NCBI RefSeq assembly: GCF_000090795.2
Contig: NW_003546483.1
Span: 66,079-130,078, forward strand
Direction: 5' to 3'
Origin: Amphimedon queenslandica
Lineage: Eukaryota > Porifera > Demospongiae > Haplosclerida > Niphatidae
DNA: 64,000 bases
How positions within the stretch are numbered: position 1 is the first letter of the stretch; the number at the start of each line of letters is the position of its first letter. Under the pieces are notes generated by a model. The model was not told the DNA's origin. It saw only the letters and a list, made by a program, of their open reading frames with translations, and did no database searches. This document shows, in pieces, positions 58,534-64,000 of the stretch. Made by a program: the position numbers and the translations under genes.

Positions 58534-61500
58534 TTAAAAAAAGCGTCGAGGACAATCATAAGATATCAAATATGCAGGATAAGCTTTCAAGTTGTCATAA
58601 GTCATGAAAACATCAGATCCATGAGTATTTCCACTGACAGTATCATATCGTACTTGACCTAATTGGAAGTTATTAGATGCTGAGCCAGCTGGAACAAATG
58701 AAGGTTTTTCAGGAGGCATACGTAAGCTAGAATTAGAAGCACATTGATAAGTGACTCCAGTCAAAACTTTAGCTAAAAACATTTGCTTCACTTGTTTACC
58801 TCCTTTGGTACAAGGACCATGTGCATAAGAATCAGAATAGCTGGCATTAACAGCAAAATAATTAGCTTGTCCCCACATCCCACTAGCACTGAACCTCATA
58901 TCAAAGCCTTCCTCTGAATCATATATTTGCTTTGGGTCATTGTTCCTTGTTCCATGAAACAGCTCTTTCTCATTAACTTGACCAGCATTCTTCTTCTGTA
59001 GTGCTGCCTTATGGTTTGAGTACTTTTCCCACAAGTACTGATTCTGAATGCGCTCAATGCAATGAACAGTTACACGAGGCATTGTTCTCTGGAACTGTGA
59101 CACCACATGCTGGTACTCTCTAGTTCCTTCCTTTACCACAAATATTTCCAGTGTTTTTTGTTGAGGTTGCCATTCCTTAGGCTTCTGTACTGTCATTCCT
59201 TTATTAGCAGTTTCCATGTGAGTTAGCAAACATTTCTGCATTTCTGTCAGGGCTTCCTTAACAAGGTGTGTAACACCCACAAGCCTAGCTGACCTTGCAC
59301 TTTCAGACGATGAAATTATATCAAGCTTAATGGTATGCCGAGTAGCTATGTTATGCAAATACCTCTCTAATTGCTTTGATGAGGACGGTATTTTAAGTGT
59401 ATCATTAGAAAGGCATTTGTCCAGTTTACTCTGCAGAACCGATGCTGCTTTATCAATGTGCTCCCTTGGGCCACAGAGAGTCACTGGGACTTTGCTCACT
59501 GTTGCTTTACTAGCTGGAGCATCTGGTCCTTCTCGTTTGATACTACGAGTTGTATTGGTCCTTGTATTACACTGGGTCATATTCTCAAAATCAAACGAGT
59601 AAGTGAATTTTCTAATATTGAGTCTACCGCTTGTACCACTCTGATACCATTCCTCTAACTGTTGTGCATGCTCTTCACTATATTCCTGATATACTCCTTT
59701 ATCATTATTGAAGGACCACTTGACAGCTCCTAAATCACCATCATCATCATCATCATCTGATGGACACAATCGTTTCATGGCTCGTACATTCCCAGTGCTA
59801 GCATTTTTCTGCTGCATATTTTCAAAATCGAATGTGTACGAGTGCCTACCAATGACCAGCTGGCCTGTAGGTGAGTTATTCTGATACCATGATTCCAACT
59901 GACTTGAGCTCTGATCATCATAGAGTGTCCATTGCTGCTGATCATTGAAATAATACCATTGAACAGTATCACCTGGTGATCCATCAGTCTCCTCAGTATC
60001 ATCAACTACTTCCACTTCATCTCTTGATTGTGACAACTTAATTTTACGCGTGAAATTTGTTCTCGTATTCGTTTGCACCATGCTCTTAAAATCAATCTCG
60101 TATATTGTACCTTTGACCGTTATCTGGCAAGGAGCTAAAGGGTTTTGCTGATACCTTTGACTGAGGAGGCTATTAGTATATTGATCATAAGGTTTGAACA
60201 AGTTATCATCATCGCGCCAACTCCACATCAACTGCTGCCCTTGAGTTAATGGAGGAGACTGAATAGGAACAGCTTGTGGAAGAATTGGTTGAGGATTTTG
60301 TGCTTTCAAAGCCGCTTCAAAATTAGCCACTAGACTAGGCAATAAAACAAAACGAACAGAGAGAAGTGAGCTGGACCTGACAGTTTTACAAAACTTGATC
60401 AAGCCTGCAATAGAAGCTGATGCACAGACTGGTCCAGGCACTGAAAACACTCCAGTTCCTAATGCTGGAATGGATACACTTGTTAAACGATTATTATGAG
60501 CTTCTAAGCACACATTTAATACTGCCTGCTCTAAAAAACCCTGTTCATTTGAAAGGCCTCCAGTCCATCTTGGAGACACAGCATGAATGATATTTTTAAA
60601 AGGCAGCTTGCCAGGACCCAGACAAACTGCATTACCAGGTAGCAATGGGCCATTGAGAAATACATATTTATTACTCTCAGTCTGAATTGCATCACCACCT
60701 TTGTCTGATATTTTCTTTGCCAATCCACCAATGTGTTTTAAATCCCCATTAGCTGCGTTTACAATGGCATCGACATTTTCACTCAAGAGGTCACCAGATA
60801 CGATTGACACTTGAAGGGAATGGGAAGAAGGGGCGGGCTTCAATTCCTTGCTAATAACAACTCTGTTGTTTGCGGTAATTATAATCGAGTACTGGACTTG
60901 TACTTGTTCAGAAAACTTTTCAAATTCTTGGGTTTTAAAATACGGAGCCTTATAATAATCCACATCAATTGTTTTCGTGGATTTACCTTCTGAAATAGCT
61001 TCAATGGCCTCTTCGACTAATTTCTTGATGATCTGAACACTTTCTGTTAGACCAGTAAACTTAAAAACAACGAAAGGCTTGTCACTAAAATTCAAAGAAA
61101 TTCTAACTTTCTCTCTTTCAGCAGCCTTACTAGCTTCTTTAAGAACTATTTTAGCTTTACTTGTCATGACAGCAGAAATAAAGTCATCATTATACTGCAA
61201 AGTGACTGTCTCTTCAGACGAACCTTCCAAATGATTGGTTATCTTCTCAACAGTAGAATCAACCACTTCAGGAGCTGAGCAAAGACCAATCACCGTAAGA
61301 CTCTTTCCTTGTACTTGTAGCCAGACACTACTAGCAATATCCAGTGAGTTTGCTAGCTCAACAATGCGAGTTGGTAGCCTATACTTATCCTTGATTTGGA
61401 TCTGGCGCTTCACAGTCTCTCCATTTTCACGAGTCTTAATAATGCTACTAACCTTTTCAACAGACTCTTTACTTAAACCATAAACTGTAAAATTTACAGA

Positions 61501-64000
61501 TATTTCTGTACTCGGGGCAGTAGACGGTCTTCTGGTGGCTTCATTAGGTCTGCCTGGTGCTTTTGGTTTTCCCCTTCCTCTTCCTCCTCTCCTTTCATCT
61601 CCTTCTCTCTCTTCATCCTTTTCATAAAATTCAAGCATAATCTCATGCTCTGATTCTAATTCCTTCTTCACTTGTACCCATCGTTTCTTCCACTGAGCAA
61701 TGACATTCTGTGTAGTAGTCACAGCAAATTTATTGACTGTAAAGTCACAAAGAAACTCCTTCAATTCGTCACACACTCCATCAACGGCTGATGACTTACC
61801 CATCACACTAATAGTAAACTTCTTTGAGAACTGGTAAGCCTCCACTCTTGGCTGTGGTAATTGGATAGTACGACATTTCCCTTGTAATTTCTCTAGCTTA
61901 TCATGACATTTCGTCTTCAGATAGACTACCTGATATCCAGTGACTTCAATAGTTTTAGTCACAAAAATTGAGTCTTCAATTTGTGCCTGGCATTCCAGGA
62001 TATCACTGTCTCTTATGCCATGTACTAGTACTTTGGGTGATTGGGTTGAGGTTCCTTGCAGAAATATTCTGACTGAATGCGCTTTCTCAAACTCTTGCTT
62101 CCTTTTCATGATATAATCCGTTGATTTAGGAGATACAGAGATTGACTCGGTGTGAGGATTTAAAGTCTAAAAATATAAAAATTTATACCATAAAATACAG
62201 CACATGTAAATTAACCAAAGCTGCTACATGTACATGCACATTTAGAGGAGGGCCAAATTACAATATTCTTTTATCACTTTTATAGGCATAAAGTTACAAT
62301 CCTATCCACAATACATATACATGTACATTGTATGCTAACTAACACACCTCCATTTCAGAGCAGACATGTTGAAAGTCCTCAATGCTAGTACTATAAATCG
62401 ATATCGTAAATCCTTTTGAAGAACCTTCAGATGATGAGGAATGATGTCGACCCTGCCTTGAGGAGCGGCCAGACTGCTGGGTGGAGTCCTCCTTGTTGTG
62501 ACGAGTGATGACGTGGGTAAAGGTTTTCTTTTGATGGAGTTGTCTAAGAACTTCAGACTCAATGTGCGAGATAAAACGACAATCAGCGGAAAAGGGAAAT
62601 TCCTTAGATTCTAGTTCCGACGTGACAAAATACTCTAAAAGTTTCTTTTCAGTTTCACTGACGACGTCACAAGGTCCCTCAAAATAAACGACATCCTCTG
62701 AACTAGTGACTTTAGATGTTAAACCAGTCAATAGTTGCTTAGTACCTTCAGTTGGTTGCTTGAAAAGGCAATGATGAACATACAAAGCAATACCAGGAGG
62801 AGCCTCTAGTGGTCTACGTACGAATTCAGAGCTCTTCAATAAAGCCTGGATCCTTTCCTTGGCATCAGTGAGATCAGCAGTGACGTACCCATGAATTATT
62901 ATACTGCTATTCTTTGTTTTTATTGAAATATCGACCAAGCAATCTTGCTCGATTCGCTGGATCACTGTTAAAAGCTTTGAACGTACTCTCTCCAGCGCTT
63001 CTGGTCCCAATAAAGTAATCTCTTTGTTTTTCTTTTTACGAATCAGCTTCATTATCTCTTGAAGGCTTTCTTCATTACGGCAGCAAATGTAATCAGTAGC
63101 TCCGTCGCTAGAAATGATTGCTGTTTTAGGATTCAGTGAGGAGAGTTTCCTTTTAAAAGAGAGGAAAAGGATCGGCTTAAACGGAGGAAGAGCAGATTTT
63201 ACTAATTCCAATAGTCTCTTCTCCACATCAGCACGAGCTAGTGGTACATTATGAGACAAGCCATTGAGTGAAATCCCTCCATTAGAATAAGTAAGTTCCA
63301 CTTGATATTGCATGAAAATATCATTAGAGAGACTAGGATGGAATGCTTTTAATGCTTCAAGTTTGACCCTAGAAAAACAGCATAATAGTAATATATAATA
63401 GTCTCGTCAAGACTCTTTAAAATAAATGCTGCAAATATCAATGTATTGATCTACATGCAACATGATTTTTATGCGTCTTACAACAAAATGTAAGCACATT
63501 GTAAATGTAAAATGACACACAGTGATTATCATTACCTTTCAACTCTAATGTCTTTGGCTAGATTATTCCAGCAGTAGGTGTAGGCTGACTCTACAGCAAC
63601 CACAGTGCCAACGATAAGGAGCTTACAGGCACCATCACGAATTGGGAATATAATGATGTGAGAATTAGTCTCAAAAGGTCGAACTAACTCAATGTAATTC
63701 TTTCCGTCATTCATCATTAATTCTTCCCACTGCATTTCTGTTAGTACAACAGATTTCTCAGTATATTTAGCTATTGTGTTCCTCTTAAATGAGTCAATTA
63801 GATCATGGGATGGTGCTTCAATATAAAGGGAGCCAGGTGAATAGGTGAGGAGCCCACCATTTTGCTCTAATCTTTTAATGTCTTCCATAGCATCATTGCC
63901 AAAGCATTGATACAATTCTCTCGACATATCAAACCTAATAATAAAATAAAGAAGTACATTATGTACACTTACATAGCTCAAGAGTATTAAAAATACATGT
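58534..64000 (-). CDS. PARP14-like protein: macrodomain, three WWE, PARP (5' end outside window)
   Basis: Exons 63537-63936, about 62348-63369 and 58534-62167 (TAA 58534-58536) were traced; the start is beyond the right edge. The first 1,000 or so residues form repeated KH/RRM-like units with SIKTKNSSIIIHGYVT, CDVVSETEKKLLEYF and similar. One macrodomain (about 60.85-60.3 kb) has GDLLSENVDAIVNAANGDLK then HIGGLAK and LPALGTGVF-like IPALGTGVFSVPGPVC, close to PARP14 macrodomain 1. Three WWE domains in a row begin at LMWSWRDDDNLFKPY, VQWYYFNDQQQWTLY and VKWSFNNDKGVYQEY. The PARP domain has LFHGTRNN, GQANYFAVNASYSDSY and DVFMTYDNLKAYPAYLISY, giving H-Y-V at the triad. Mono-ADP-ribosylation or loss of activity is expected. 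PARP14 of vertebrates has three macrodomains and one WWE, so the balance is reversed here. Confidence 0.9.

Overview
The window is nuclear DNA of a compact, AT-rich animal genome. Genes are split by many short introns (often 50-60 bp) with GT/AG borders, intergenic gaps are mostly 14-500 bp, and the gene set is metazoan (HPS4, PHKG, CHFR, SMIM14, smoothelin-like, HELZ2-like, PARP14-like, an EMI/EGF/FN3 receptor). Gene density, intron size and the style of the FN3 receptor suggest a demosponge such as Amphimedon. That assignment is an inference; no species marker was checked. I saw no tRNA, rRNA, CRISPR array or bacterial operon, and no viral or LTR-type element.

Layout. 1-20 kb is packed with housekeeping genes: a 5'-truncated RNA ligase (+), HPS4 (-), PHKG (+), TIMM22 (-), UQCR10 (+), PHAF1 (+), CHFR (-), SMIM14 (+), KXD1 (-) and an intronless POT-family transporter (-). 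Several pairs are head to head: the HPS4 and PHKG start codons are only 14 bp apart, and TIMM22/UQCR10 is a mitochondrial pair. 20-44.6 kb is all minus strand: a smoothelin-like CH protein, RAD51C, a secreted C45-type Ntn hydrolase, and a 13-kb HELZ2-like gene that encodes a CCCH-type finger region, three SF1 helicase modules and an RNB nuclease domain. SUPT4H1 lies head to head with it.

A 10-N gap at 45148-45157 separates two nearly identical 2.6-kb stretches (about 42550-45147 and 45158-47752). The last bases of the left contig match the first of the right, so this is most simply one locus assembled twice from two haplotypes. The window therefore very likely holds one HELZ2-like gene and one SUPT4H1.

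47.9-55.8 kb holds an Atu3266/EF0837-type amidohydrolase, a small unrecognised gene present twice in a local segmental duplication (with a broken copy of the amidohydrolase 3' end between the copies), and a single-pass receptor (EMI-like, EGF, four FN3, SEA-like module, TM). 55.9-64 kb holds two convergent PARP genes: an intronless WWE-WWE-PARP and a PARP14-like gene (KH/RRM-like repeats, one macrodomain, three WWE, PARP) running off the right edge.

The most interesting points are the triple-helicase HELZ2-like protein, its closeness to PARP14-like genes (both families are interferon-induced in vertebrates), a dispersed intronic repeat family with a roughly 185-bp period and a perfect 20-bp palindrome, a 26-bp hairpin insertion with a 9-bp target duplication, three DFRxxL actin-binding motifs in the smoothelin-like protein, and two 14-nt microexons.
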